Program-made: the position numbers and the translations under genes | NCBI RefSeq assembly: GCF_016862275.1 | Contig: NZ_BOMQ01000006.1 | Span: forward strand, 1 to 37,050 | Direction of reading: 5' to 3' | DNA length: 37,050 bases | Source of the DNA: Actinoplanes nipponensis | GTDB lineage: Bacteria; Actinomycetota; Actinomycetes; Mycobacteriales; Micromonosporaceae | Notes under the pieces: generated by a model | Seen by the model: only the letters and a program-made list of their open reading frames with translations | Database searches by the model: none | What the model was told of the DNA's origin: nothing | Shown here: positions 18,284-26,935 of the stretch, piece after piece | Position numbering within the stretch: the stretch's first letter is position 1 | Layout: every line of letters starts with the position of its first letter

Positions 18284-19234
18284 TCAGGCGACCGGCGCCG
18301 GCGCCGGAGCCGTCGTCGGGTGCTCGGCGGGCAGCGGAGCAGCCGGCGGCTCATGGAAGGGCCGTTCCCGCAGCCGCCACAGCACGTTCAACGTCGCCAC
18401 CCACACCAGGCAGGCGCCGAGCATGTGCGCTCCCACCAGCAACACCGGCAGGTGGGTGAAGTACTGCACGAAGCCGATCAGGCCCTGGGCCAGCTCCACC
18501 ACGACCAGGAGGCCCGCCGCCCGGATCGCTGCCCCCGGGGCCCGCACCGCGCGCAGGGCGAACCACAGCGCCACCGACAGCCCGATCAGCAGGAACACCG
18601 CGTCCGCGTGGGCCTGGGAGATCGCCTCCGGGTCCAGGCCGTTGCGCTTGGCGTTCTCGTCCCCGGCGTGCGGGCCGCTGCCCGTCACGACCACGCCCAG
18701 CACGAGCACCGCCGCGCTCACCACTGCCGTCAGGCGGGCCAGCGCCGGCAGGGGTGCCGGGACCAGGGAGCGGCGGGGCCGGTCGCCCTCGAAGGTGCGT
18801 TTCCACAGCGCGTACGTCACCGCGATCAGCGCCATCGACAGCAGGAAGTGCAGGCCGACGACCCACGGGTTGAGGTCGGTCAGCACGGTGATGCCGCCGA
18901 TCACCCCCTGGCCCGGGATGCCGAGGCCGGCCACCAGCGCCAGCACGACCAGCGAGGTGCGCCGGGGGCGTTCCAGCAGCGCCGCCACGAAGCAGGCCAG
19001 GGCGATGAGGCCCAGGACGATGCCGAGCACCCGGTTGCCGAACTCGATGACGCCGTTGATGCCCATCTCGGGGGTCGTCGTGTACGACTCCTCGGTGCAC
19101 CGGGGCCAGGTGGGGCAGCCGAGGCCGGAGCCGGTCAGCCGGACCGCCGCGCCGGTGACCACCAGGGCGATGTTGGCGGTCAGCGAGGCCAGGGCCAGTG
19201 GGCGCAGGAGGGTGCGATTGCTCACCTCCGGCAT
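18284..19234 (-). CDS. ctaA: Heme A synthase
   Basis: This membrane protein oxidises the C8 methyl of heme O to the formyl group of heme A for cytochrome c oxidase. The 316-residue protein has eight predicted membrane helices in two four-helix halves. Conserved histidines are in WVVGLHFLLSM, ISQAHADAVF and VGAHMLGACLVW. The first extracytoplasmic loop has the cysteine pair GLGCPTWPRC (residues about 38-45) with GINGVIEFGNRV beyond, typical of the Cys-pair class. The C-terminal 25 residues are Pro/Ala-rich. ATG 19234 is chosen; no Shine-Dalgarno is evident. It is divergent from sufR. Confidence 0.93.
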   Translation of the reverse strand: MPEVSNRTLLRPLALASLTANIALVVTGAAVRLTGSGLGCPTWPRCTEESYTTTPEMGINGVIEFGNRVLGIVLGLIALACFVAALLERPRRTSLVVLALVAGLGIPGQGVIGGITVLTDLNPWVVGLHFLLSMALIAVTYALWKRTFEGDRPRRSLVPAPLPALARLTAVVSAAVLVLGVVVTGSGPHAGDENAKRNGLDPEAISQAHADAVFLLIGLSVALWFALRAVRAPGAAIRAAGLLVVVELAQGLIGFVQYFTHLPVLLVGAHMLGACLVWVATLNVLWRLRERPFHEPPAAPLPAEHPTTAPAPAPVA

Positions 19235-19305
19235 CGTACGCCCGAAATTGATCTTGGTTGAGCGCGGCCGGGGCGGGCGGTGTCCTGGATCACCGGGACC
19301 CCGGT

Positions 19306-19334
19306 TTGCAGCGGCTCCCCGAAATACGTAACGT
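19306..19334 (+). promoter_or_regulatory. Promoter and candidate operator of the suf operon
   Basis: TTGCAG (19306-19311), a 17-base spacer and TAACGT (19329-19334). The -10 region overlaps the palindrome-like ACGTAACGT (19326-19334). The predicted start near 19341 gives either a leaderless GTG at 19342 or a 43-nt leader to GTG 19384. Autorepression by SufR at this site is an inference from the family. Confidence 0.6.
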
Positions 19335-19383
19335 TGGCGTAGTGAAAAACGGAGTGCTGGCGCGGAACAGGGGAGTGGCCGTT

Positions 19384-20082
19384 GTGGCCCCCTCCGCCGA
19401 CGCGCGCACCCGTGACCGCGTGGCCCAGTTGCTCTTCGAGAGCGGCGCCGCCACCGCGGCCGAGCTCGGCGCCCGGCTCGGGCTCAGCTCCGCGGCCATC
19501 CGCAAGCACCTCGAGGCGATGCTCGCCGACCAGCTCGTCGAGGTCCGCGAGACCCGGCCGCAGGGCCCGCGCGGCCGGGGCCGGCCCGCCAAGGCCTTCG
19601 TGCTGACCGCCGCCGCCCGCGAGGGCTTCCCGCACTTCTACGACGGCATCGCCACGGCCGCGCTGCGCTGGATCGCCGAGCACGGCGGGCCCGACGCCGT
19701 CACCGCCTTCGCCACCGCCCAGGTCACGGCCCTGGAGGAGCGCTGCCGCACGGCGATGCTGGAGGCCGGCGACGACCCGATCGCGCGGGCGGAGGCGCTC
19801 GCCGAGGCCCTGAGCGCCGAGGGTTACGCTGCCAACGCGACGACGATCGCGTCCGGCGGGCAGCTGTGCCAGCACCACTGCCCGGTGGCGCACGTCGCCG
19901 CCGAGTTCCCCCAGCTGTGCGACGCCGAGACCGCGCTCATCTCGCGGCTCATCGGCACCCACGTGCAGCGCCTGGCCACCATCGCGCACGGCGACGGGGT
20001 GTGCACCACGCACATCCCCACCCCGCCGCGCGCGGTCAGCACAACCGATCCAACCGCCACCACTGTGAGGACAGATAGATGA
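19384..20082 (+). CDS. sufR: Iron-sulfur cluster-sensing repressor SufR
   Basis: This DNA-binding regulator represses the suf operon when it carries a [4Fe-4S] cluster. The 232-residue protein has an N-terminal winged helix-turn-helix (12-58, [22 protein letters not shown]) followed by the wing [10 protein letters not shown]. The C-terminal cluster motif is [18 protein letters not shown] with CTTH (Cys162, 166, 179, 207). GTG 19384 has AGGGGAG 8 bases upstream; GTG 19342, seven bases after the -10 box, would give a leaderless 246-residue form and cannot be excluded. Its stop overlaps the sufB start (ATGA). Confidence 0.9.
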   Translation: MAPSADARTRDRVAQLLFESGAATAAELGARLGLSSAAIRKHLEAMLADQLVEVRETRPQGPRGRGRPAKAFVLTAAAREGFPHFYDGIATAALRWIAEHGGPDAVTAFATAQVTALEERCRTAMLEAGDDPIARAEALAEALSAEGYAANATTIASGGQLCQHHCPVAHVAAEFPQLCDAETALISRLIGTHVQRLATIAHGDGVCTTHIPTPPRAVSTTDPTATTVRTDR

Positions 20083-21512
20083 CCGAGCAGATCGTCCAGC
20101 CCGTCGTCACCCAGGAAGAGCACCTCGCCGCCCTGGGCAAGTACGAATACGGCTGGGCCGACGCCGACACCGCCGGGGCGACCGCCCAGCGCGGCCTGTC
20201 CGAGGCCGTGGTGCGCAACATCTCGGCGCTCAAGAACGAGCCGCAGTGGATGCTCGACCTGCGGCTCAAGGGCCTGCGCCTGTTCGACCGCAAGCCCATG
20301 CCGAACTGGGGCGCCGACCTGACCGGCATCGACTTCCAGAACATCAAGTACTTCGTGCGCTCGACCGAGAAGCAGGCGGCCTCCTGGGACGACCTGCCCG
20401 CGGACATCAAGAACACGTACGACAAGCTGGGCATCCCCGAGGCGGAGAAGCAGCGCCTCGTCTCCGGTGTCGCGGCCCAGTACGAGTCCGAGGTCGTCTA
20501 CCACAAGATCCGTGAGGACCTCGAGCAGCAGGGCGTCCTGTTCCTCGACACCGACACGGCGCTGCGCGAGCACGAGGACATCTTCAAGGAGTACTTCGGC
20601 ACCGTCATCCCGGTCGGCGACAACAAGTTCGCCGCGCTCAACACCTCGGTGTGGTCGGGTGGCTCGTTCATCTACGTGCCGAAGGGTGTGCACGTCGACA
20701 TCCCGCTGCAGGCCTACTTCCGGATCAACACCGAGAACATGGGCCAGTTCGAGCGGACGCTGATCATCGTCGACGAGGGCGCCTACATCCACTACGTGGA
20801 GGGCTGCACCGCCCCGATCTACTCCTCCGACTCGCTGCACAGCGCGGTCGTGGAGATCATCGTCAAGAAGAACGCCCGGTGCCGGTACACGACCATCCAG
20901 AACTGGTCGAACAACGTGTACAACCTGGTCACCAAGCGCGCCACCTGCGAGGAGGGCGCGACCATGGAGTGGGTCGACGGCAACATCGGCTCCAAGGTGA
21001 CGATGAAGTACCCGGCCGTCTACATGACCGGCCCGCACGCCAAGGGCGAGGTGCTGAGCGTCGCGATGGCCGGCGAGGGCCAGCACCAGGACGCCGGCGC
21101 CAAGATGGTGCACGCCGCGCCGCACACCTCCTCGTCGATCATCAGCAAGTCGATCGCCCGGGGCGGCGGCCGCACCTCGTACCGCGGCCTGGTGCAGGTC
21201 ATGGAGGGCTCGCACCACAGCGCCAGCACGGTCAAGTGCGACGCGCTGCTGGTCGACACGATCTCCCGCTCGGACACGTACCCGTACGTGGACATCCGCG
21301 AGGACGACGTGGCGATGGGTCACGAGGCCACCGTCTCCAAGATCAGCGACGACCAGCTCTTCTACCTGATGAGCCGGGGCCTGACCGAGGACGAGGCCAT
21401 GGCGATGATCGTGCGCGGCTTCATCGAGCCGATCGCCAAGGAGCTCCCGATGGAGTACGCCCTCGAGCTGAACCGCCTGATCGAGCTCCAGATGGAAGGT
21501 GCTGTGGGCTAA
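20079..21512 (+). CDS. sufB: Fe-S cluster assembly scaffold SufB
   Basis: SufB with SufC and SufD forms the scaffold on which Fe-S clusters are built. The 477-residue protein has the N-terminal helical region with [17 protein letters not shown] and the central beta-helix. The conserved cysteine is in STVKCDALL (Cys387), and the C-terminal region has [12 protein letters not shown]. The reading is continuous, so there is no intein, unlike SufB of some mycobacteria. It is translationally coupled to sufR by a 4-bp overlap. Confidence 0.96.
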   Translation: MTEQIVQPVVTQEEHLAALGKYEYGWADADTAGATAQRGLSEAVVRNISALKNEPQWMLDLRLKGLRLFDRKPMPNWGADLTGIDFQNIKYFVRSTEKQAASWDDLPADIKNTYDKLGIPEAEKQRLVSGVAAQYESEVVYHKIREDLEQQGVLFLDTDTALREHEDIFKEYFGTVIPVGDNKFAALNTSVWSGGSFIYVPKGVHVDIPLQAYFRINTENMGQFERTLIIVDEGAYIHYVEGCTAPIYSSDSLHSAVVEIIVKKNARCRYTTIQNWSNNVYNLVTKRATCEEGATMEWVDGNIGSKVTMKYPAVYMTGPHAKGEVLSVAMAGEGQHQDAGAKMVHAAPHTSSSIISKSIARGGGRTSYRGLVQVMEGSHHSASTVKCDALLVDTISRSDTYPYVDIREDDVAMGHEATVSKISDDQLFYLMSRGLTEDEAMAMIVRGFIEPIAKELPMEYALELNRLIELQMEGAVG

Positions 21513-21552
21513 AGAAGCCCGCAGCCCACGTAACGCAGACGCAAAGGACGAG

Positions 21553-22686
21553 ATGACTACCGAGGCCATGGCCCCGCCGAGCACCAAGTCGCAGGTGCTG
21601 CGCTCCTTCGACGTCACCGACTTCCCGGCCGTCACCGGCCTGGAGGAGGAGTGGCGCTTCACGCCCGTCAAGCGCCTGAAGGAGCTGGTCACGGCGACCA
21701 CGCTGACCGGCGCGGCGCCGGGCTTCGCGCCCGGTGACCTGCCGGCCGGCGTGTCGCTGACGCAGGTCGACGCGGGCAAGGTCGAGCCGGTGCTGACGCC
21801 GTTCGACCGGGTCAGCGCGCTGGCCTTCGGCGCCGCGGCGGGCGTGACGCTGATCGACGTCGCGGCCGACACGGTCGCGGCCGAGCCGGTGGTCATCCGC
21901 GTCGTCGGGCAGGGCGCCGCGGCCGCGGCCGCGCGCACCTACGTCCGCGTGGGCAACTTCGCGCAGGTCACCGTCGTGCTGGAGCAGGTCGGCACGGCCA
22001 CGCTGGCCGACAACGTCGAGGTGGTCATCGGCGACGGCGCCCAGCTCACCTTCGTCACGCTCACCGAGTGGGACGCCGAGACGGTGCAGGCCCAGCACGT
22101 CAAGTTCCGGGTGGGCCGCGACGCCCGCGTCAATCACGTGCAGGTCAGCCTGGGCGGCAGCCTGGTCCGGCAGTTCACCAGCGTGGAGTACGCGGGCCGC
22201 GGCGGCGAGGCCGAGCTCTGGGGCCTGTACTTCGCCGACGCCGGCCAGCACATCGAGCACCGCCAGCTGGTCGACCACAGCGTGCCCGACTGCCGCAGCT
22301 ACGTCGGCTACCGCGGCGCGCTGCAGGGCCGGTCGGCGCACACCGTCTGGGTCGGCGACGTGGTGATCCGCGCGGCCGCCACCGGCACGGAGACGTACGA
22401 GATCAACCGGAACCTGCTGCTCAGCGACGGCGCCCGGGCCGACTCGGTGCCGAACCTCGAGATCGAGACCGGCGAGGTGGTCAGCGCCGGGCACGCCAGC
22501 GCGACCGGCCGGTTCGACGACGAGCAGCTGTTCTACCTGATGGCCCGGGGCATCCCGGAGGCCGAGGCCCGCAAGCTGGTCGTCCGCGGCTTCTTCGCCG
22601 AGCTGATCAACAAGATCCCGGTCGAGGAGCTGCGCGAGCGCCTGGGCGACGCCATCGAGGCGCGGCTGGCGAAGGCCGGCTCATGA
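21553..22686 (+). CDS. sufD: Fe-S cluster assembly protein SufD
   Basis: This is the SufB paralogue in the SufBC2D complex. The 377 residues share the beta-helix and the C-terminal FDDEQLFYLMARGIPEAEARKLVVRGF, parallel to SufB, and the central HRQLVDHSVPDCRSYVGYRG segment with the conserved His. ATG 21553 is the first start with a purine-rich AAAGGACGAG upstream. The intergenic gap from sufB is 40 bases. The stop overlaps the next gene by 4 bases. Confidence 0.94.
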   Translation: MTTEAMAPPSTKSQVLRSFDVTDFPAVTGLEEEWRFTPVKRLKELVTATTLTGAAPGFAPGDLPAGVSLTQVDAGKVEPVLTPFDRVSALAFGAAAGVTLIDVAADTVAAEPVVIRVVGQGAAAAAARTYVRVGNFAQVTVVLEQVGTATLADNVEVVIGDGAQLTFVTLTEWDAETVQAQHVKFRVGRDARVNHVQVSLGGSLVRQFTSVEYAGRGGEAELWGLYFADAGQHIEHRQLVDHSVPDCRSYVGYRGALQGRSAHTVWVGDVVIRAAATGTETYEINRNLLLSDGARADSVPNLEIETGEVVSAGHASATGRFDDEQLFYLMARGIPEAEARKLVVRGFFAELINKIPVEELRERLGDAIEARLAKAGS

Positions 22687-23015
22687 GCTTCGAGCTGGTG
22701 GGCCCGGCCACGGATGTGGCCAAGGGCTCGGTGATCACCGCGGAGATCGGCGGCGTGGACGTCGCCGTCGTGCACGCCGACGACGACCAGTTCTACGCCG
22801 TCCGGGACGAGTGCAGCCACGCCGCCGTCGCGCTCTCCGAGGGTGAGGTCGACGGCTGCACCCTCGAGTGCTGGCTGCACGGCTCACGCTTCGACCTGCG
22901 TACCGGTGAGCCCACCGGCCTGCCCGCCACCGAGCCGGTGGCGACCTTCCCCGTCGAGATCCGCGACGGCGACATCTACGTTTCGACCACGCCGAGTAAT
23001 GGAGTCAACCCGTGA
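22683..23015 (+). CDS. Rieske-type [2Fe-2S] ferredoxin of the suf operon
   Basis: The 110-residue protein has the Rieske ligands Cys44-x-His46 (DECSHAAVAL) and Cys63-x2-His66 (LECWLHGSRFD), resembling the small non-haem-iron-oxygenase ferredoxin subunits. In actinobacterial suf operons this gene sits between sufD and sufC; it may deliver electrons during cluster assembly or be an early recipient (inference). Both ends overlap neighbours by 4 bases (ATGA with sufD, GTGA with sufC), so fixed co-expression with the scaffold is expected. Confidence 0.9.
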   Translation: MSFELVGPATDVAKGSVITAEIGGVDVAVVHADDDQFYAVRDECSHAAVALSEGEVDGCTLECWLHGSRFDLRTGEPTGLPATEPVATFPVEIRDGDIYVSTTPSNGVNP

Positions 23016-23776
23016 GCACCCTCGAGATCCGCGACCTGCAGGTGTCGGTCAAGCTGCCCGAGGGCGAGCTGAAGCCGATCCTGGCCGGTGTCGACCTGAC
23101 CGTGAAGGCGGGTGAGACGCACGCCATCATGGGCCCGAACGGCTCCGGCAAGTCGACCCTGGCCTACTCCATCGCCGGGCACCCCAAGTACCAGATCACC
23201 GGCGGCACGGTGACCCTGGACGGCGAGGACGTCCTCGCGATGACCGTCGACGAGCGCGCCCGCGCCGGCCTCTTCCTGGCCATGCAGTACCCGGTCGAGG
23301 TCCCCGGCGTCTCGGTGGCCAACTTCCTGCGGACCGCCAAGACGGCGATCGACGGCGAGGCGCCGAAGCTGCGCACCTGGGCCGGCGAGCTGCGCGGCGC
23401 CATGGAGAAGCTGCAGATGGACCCGGCGTTCGCCCAGCGCAACGTCAACGAGGGCTTCTCCGGCGGTGAGAAGAAGCGGCACGAGATCATGCAGCTCGAG
23501 CTGCTCAAGCCGAAGATGGCGATCCTCGACGAGACCGACTCCGGCCTCGACATCGACGCGCTGCGCATCGTCAGCGAGGGCGTCAACCGGGTCCGCGCGT
23601 CCGGCGAGGCCGGCCTGCTGCTGATCACCCACTACACCCGCATCCTGCGCTACATCAAGCCGGACTTCGTGCACGTCTTCGTCGCCGGCAAGATCGTCCA
23701 GGAGGGCGGCCCGGAGCTCGCCGAGCAGCTCGAGGCCGAGGGCTACGAGCGGTACGTGGCCGGCGCGCGGGCCTGA
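23012..23776 (+). CDS. sufC: Fe-S cluster assembly ATPase SufC
   Basis: This cytosolic ABC-type ATPase drives conformational change of SufB-SufD. The 254-residue protein shows Walker A GPNGSGKST (41-49), ABC signature FSGGEKKRHEI (149-159), Walker B MAILDETDSGLDID and the H-loop LLITHYTR. The SufC-specific LFLAMQYPVEVPGVS Q-loop is present. The GTG start is within a GTGA overlap with the Rieske gene. Confidence 0.96.
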   Translation: MSTLEIRDLQVSVKLPEGELKPILAGVDLTVKAGETHAIMGPNGSGKSTLAYSIAGHPKYQITGGTVTLDGEDVLAMTVDERARAGLFLAMQYPVEVPGVSVANFLRTAKTAIDGEAPKLRTWAGELRGAMEKLQMDPAFAQRNVNEGFSGGEKKRHEIMQLELLKPKMAILDETDSGLDIDALRIVSEGVNRVRASGEAGLLLITHYTRILRYIKPDFVHVFVAGKIVQEGGPELAEQLEAEGYERYVAGARA

Positions 23777-23790
23777 GGACCGGGGCGATC

Positions 23791-25020
23791 ATGACCTTCG
23801 ACGTGGCGCGGGTGCGAGCCGACTTCCCGATCCTGGACCGGGAGGTCAACGGGCACCCGCTCGTCTACCTGGACAGCGCGAACACCTCGCAGAAGCCGCG
23901 GCAGGTGCTCGACGCCATGCGCGCGCACCAGGAGCGGTACAACGGCAACGTGTCCCGCTCCGTGCACACGCTCGGCACCGAGTCCACCACGGCCTACGAG
24001 GACGCCCGCGCGAAGATCGCCGCTTTCATCGGGGCGCCCAGCCCCGACGAGGTCGTGTTCACCAAGAACTCGACCGAGGCGATCAACCTGGTGGCGTACA
24101 CGTCGGCGGATCTGCTGCAGCTCGGCCCCGGCGACGAGATCGTGGTCTCCGAGATGGAGCACCACTCCAACCTGGTCCCGTGGCAGCTGCTCTGTCAGCG
24201 CACCGGCGCGACCCTGCGCTGGTTCGGCGTCACCGACGAGGGCCGGCTCGACGAGTCGGCCCTGGACGAGCTGGTCAACGAGCGCACCAAGCTGGTCTCG
24301 GTCGTGCACATGTCCAACATCCTGGGCACGATCAACGACCCGGCGCGGATCGTCGCCCGGGCCCACCAGGTCGGCGCGCTGGTCCTGCTCGACTGCTCGC
24401 AGTCGGTGCCGCACTTCCCGGTCGACGTGGTCGAGCTGGGCGCTGACTTCATCGCCTTCACCGGGCACAAGATGCTCGGCCCGACCGGCATCGGCGTGCT
24501 CTGGGGCCGGGCGGAGCTGCTCGCGGCCATGCCGCCGTTCCTGGCCGGCGGGTCGACGATCGAGACCGTGACGATGGCGGGCACCACGTTCGCCGCGCCG
24601 CCCGCGCGCTTCGAGGGCGGCACCCCGCCGATCACCGAGGCGATCGGCCTCGGCGCGGCGGTGGACTACCTGACCGCGCTGGGCATGGAGAACATCCACC
24701 GGCACGAGCAGGAGATCACGACGTACGCGCTGAAGGCGCTCGCGGACGTCCCGGGGGTGCGGATCTTCGGTCCCGGCACCCCGGAGGGCCGCGGCGGCAC
24801 GGTCTCGTTCGAGGTGGCCGGGGTGCACCCGCACGACGTCGGGCAGATCCTCGACGACCTCGGGGTCGAGGTGCGGGTGGGGCACCACTGCGCGCGCCCG
24901 GTGTGCACGCGCTTCGGCGTCCCGGCGATGACCCGGGCCTCGTTCTACCTCTACACGACGACCGACGAGATCGACGCTCTGGCGCGGGGCCTGGAGCAGG
25001 TGCGGAAGGTGTTCGTCTGA
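23791..25020 (+). CDS. sufS: Cysteine desulfurase SufS
   Basis: This pyridoxal-phosphate enzyme mobilises sulfur from L-cysteine as a persulfide. The 409-residue group II desulfurase has PLP Lys227 in AFTGHKMLGPTG, the cofactor-contacting HMSNILGT and DCSQSVPH, and the persulfide-carrying Cys367 in VGHHCARPVC. ATG 23791 is 14 bases after sufC. The stop overlaps the sufU start by one base (TGATG), fitting the sulfur transfer from SufS to SufU. Confidence 0.96.
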   Translation: MTFDVARVRADFPILDREVNGHPLVYLDSANTSQKPRQVLDAMRAHQERYNGNVSRSVHTLGTESTTAYEDARAKIAAFIGAPSPDEVVFTKNSTEAINLVAYTSADLLQLGPGDEIVVSEMEHHSNLVPWQLLCQRTGATLRWFGVTDEGRLDESALDELVNERTKLVSVVHMSNILGTINDPARIVARAHQVGALVLLDCSQSVPHFPVDVVELGADFIAFTGHKMLGPTGIGVLWGRAELLAAMPPFLAGGSTIETVTMAGTTFAAPPARFEGGTPPITEAIGLGAAVDYLTALGMENIHRHEQEITTYALKALADVPGVRIFGPGTPEGRGGTVSFEVAGVHPHDVGQILDDLGVEVRVGHHCARPVCTRFGVPAMTRASFYLYTTTDEIDALARGLEQVRKVFV

Positions 25021-25478
25021 TGATCGACCAGCTGTACCAGGACATCATCCTGGACCACTACAAGCACCCCCACGGCAAGGGCCTGCGGGCCCCGTACGGT
25101 GGCGAGGCGCATCACGTCAACCCCACCTGCGGGGACGAGGTCACCATCCGGGTCGCCGTCGACGGCGGCACCCTGACGGACATCTCGTACGACGGCATGG
25201 GCTGCTCGATCAGCCAGGCGTCCGCGTCCGTGCTGCACGAGCTGCTCCAGGGCCGCACGGTGGAGGAGGCGGCCCCGGTGCAGGAGGCGTTCGTCGCGCT
25301 CATGCAGAGCCGTGGCCAGATCGAGCCCGACGAGGAAGTGCTCGGGGACGGGGTGGCGTTCGCCGGCGTGGCGCGCTACCCGGCCCGGGTCAAGTGTGCG
25401 TTGCTGCCGTGGATGGCGTTCAAGGACGCCGCGGCGCGCGCCGGTGTGGGCGCGAGCCCGGAGGTGAAGTCATCATGA
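25020..25478 (+). CDS. sufU: Zinc-dependent sulfurtransferase SufU
   Basis: SufU accepts sulfur from SufS in Gram-positive bacteria. The 152-residue IscU-like protein has the zinc ligands Cys37-Gly-Asp39 (NPTCGDEV), Cys62 (GMGCSISQAS) and Cys126 (RVKCALLPW), and the insert between the second and third ligands that separates SufU from IscU. It starts one base into the sufS stop and overlaps the next gene by 4 bases (ATGA). Confidence 0.95.
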   Translation: MIDQLYQDIILDHYKHPHGKGLRAPYGGEAHHVNPTCGDEVTIRVAVDGGTLTDISYDGMGCSISQASASVLHELLQGRTVEEAAPVQEAFVALMQSRGQIEPDEEVLGDGVAFAGVARYPARVKCALLPWMAFKDAAARAGVGASPEVKSS

Positions 25479-25987
25479 CCGACAGGACTTTGGCGGAGAT
25501 CGCCTCGGACGCGGCCGACACGGCCGGCCCCGACGACGCGACGGCCCCGGTGGTCGCGGACGCCGACGCGGCAGCGGCCGGTACCGCGGGCGCGGACGCC
25601 GACACGGTGGCGGCCGTGGCTCCGGGCGCGGGCGCGGCCGACCCGGCCGGCACGGTCGTCTCGAAGCCGACCGTGGCCGACATCGAGGAGGCGATGAAGG
25701 ACGTCGTCGACCCCGAGCTGGGCATCAACGTGGTCGACCTCGGCCTGGTCTACGACGCCCACGTCGACGACGACAACGTGGTGACGCTGGACATGACGCT
25801 GACCTCGGCGGCATGCCCGCTGACCGACGTCATCGAGGACCAGACCCGGCAGGCGCTGACCACCGGCCCCGGCGGCGGGCTGGTCAAGGACTTCCGGATC
25901 AACTGGGTGTGGCTGCCGCCGTGGGGCCCCGACAAGATCACCGATGACGGCCGGGAGCAGCTGCGGGCGCTGGGCTTCAACGTCTGA
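25475..25987 (+). CDS. sufT: Fe-S maturation protein SufT (MIP18/DUF59 family)
   Basis: SufT helps Fe-S protein maturation, especially under high demand. The conserved domain covers about 65-170: IEEAMKDVVDPELGINVVDLGLVYD, the reactive cysteine in SAACPLTDVIEDQ (Cys114) and WLPPWGPDKITDDGREQLRALGF. Residues 1-62 form an unusual Ala/Asp-rich low-complexity extension. The long form is favoured because its ATG overlaps the sufU stop (ATGA) and no internal start has a Shine-Dalgarno. It is the last gene of the operon; a perfect hairpin follows. Confidence 0.92.
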   Translation: MTDRTLAEIASDAADTAGPDDATAPVVADADAAAAGTAGADADTVAAVAPGAGAADPAGTVVSKPTVADIEEAMKDVVDPELGINVVDLGLVYDAHVDDDNVVTLDMTLTSAACPLTDVIEDQTRQALTTGPGGGLVKDFRINWVWLPPWGPDKITDDGREQLRALGFNV

Positions 25988-26003
25988 GGTCGTGCCGCTC
26001 CAC

Positions 26004-26035
26004 GAACGCCGGGTCAGCTCGCTGACCCGGCGTTC
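26004..26035. terminator. Bidirectional terminator after sufT
   Basis: GAACGCCGGGTCAGC (26004-26018) and GCTGACCCGGCGTTC (26021-26035) are perfect 15-base complements. The working loop is the 4-base CTCG after fraying the closing pair. It lies between convergent sufT and the secreted protein gene. Confidence 0.85.
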
Positions 26036-26041
26036 CGCGTC

Positions 26042-26866
26042 TCAGGCGGCGGCCGGCACCGAGCCGTCGATGAGCGTGCACTTGGCGGTGCCCCAGCCGA
26101 CCACGGCGCCGTACGCGTCGTAGATGCCCACGGTCACTTCCTCGGCGTAGAGGTACGGGTTGGTGTAGCTCGGGGTGAAGACGTAGCCCGGGTCGGTCCA
26201 CGTGCCGTCGGCCGCCTGGGTGAGAGCGCGCTCGACGTTCCAGTACGGCCAGAACTGCTCGGTGCGGAAGCTCGGGTCGCTCTTGCGCTGCTGGACCGTC
26301 CGCGCGGTGTGGTAACCGAGGCGTGCCGGGCGCCCGGCGCCGTTGGCGGAGCCGGCCCGGCCGTCGACGCCCGAGAACGCGGCGGTCACCGTGCCGGCGG
26401 CCGGATCGCAGGTCAGGGTGACCGTCGTGCGTCGGTCCTGGTCGCAGGTCGCCTCGCGGGTGGCGTAGGTGACGCCGGAGGTGGCGTTGCGGAACGTCAC
26501 GACCAGCTGCTCCCGGTAGTACAGGGTGGCCGCCGGGTCGAAGGCCCCGGTGTAGCCGGTCGCGGTGATGTCGCCGGAACTCGTGGTGGTGGCCTTGACC
26601 GTGAAGGGCTGGGGCAGCGGCGCCAAAGTCGTCGAGGTCGTGGCCGTGACCCGGGTGCCGCCCCGGCGCTGGAACTCGACGACGACCGCGGTGGGCGTTC
26701 CGGGCGCCAACAGGTTGCCGGTGGCCGCGGTGGTGACGACGCCGGTGGCCGGGTCGCAGGTGATGGACACACGCAACGGCGCGGCGGCCGCAGCCGCGCT
26801 GGGCGTGAGCAGCGTTCCCGTGAGGGCCAGCACCACAAGGCCGGCCAGGGCGCGCAATCTTGACAT
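26042..26866 (-). CDS. Secreted two-domain protein of unknown function
   Basis: The 274-residue protein has an N-terminal signal peptide (hydrophobic about 7-22, likely cleavage after the AAAAA run near 29). The mature part looks like two tandem copies of one beta-rich domain. Each opens with a strand and a Cys in V(S/T)(I/L)TCDPA-x-G-V (Cys37 and Cys153) and closes with a strand ending in Cys (ATC, Cys141; AKC, Cys263), suggesting one disulfide per domain. The second copy has a Trp/Tyr-rich insert (EQFWPYWNVERAL). No catalytic motif was recognised; it may be an envelope or binding protein. A GGGGGA sequence precedes the ATG. Confidence 0.75.
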   Translation of the reverse strand: MSRLRALAGLVVLALTGTLLTPSAAAAAAPLRVSITCDPATGVVTTAATGNLLAPGTPTAVVVEFQRRGGTRVTATTSTTLAPLPQPFTVKATTTSSGDITATGYTGAFDPAATLYYREQLVVTFRNATSGVTYATREATCDQDRRTTVTLTCDPAAGTVTAAFSGVDGRAGSANGAGRPARLGYHTARTVQQRKSDPSFRTEQFWPYWNVERALTQAADGTWTDPGYVFTPSYTNPYLYAEEVTVGIYDAYGAVVGWGTAKCTLIDGSVPAAA

Positions 26867-26935
26867 GGGTCCCCCGATGATCAGATGCCGATGACAGGTA
26901 GCGACGCTAACAAACGTCGATGCGCGCCGTTGTCC

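Noticed and set aside
20079..21512. Possible intein in SufB
   Set aside because: The protein reads through as a normal 477-residue SufB with no inserted splicing or homing domain.
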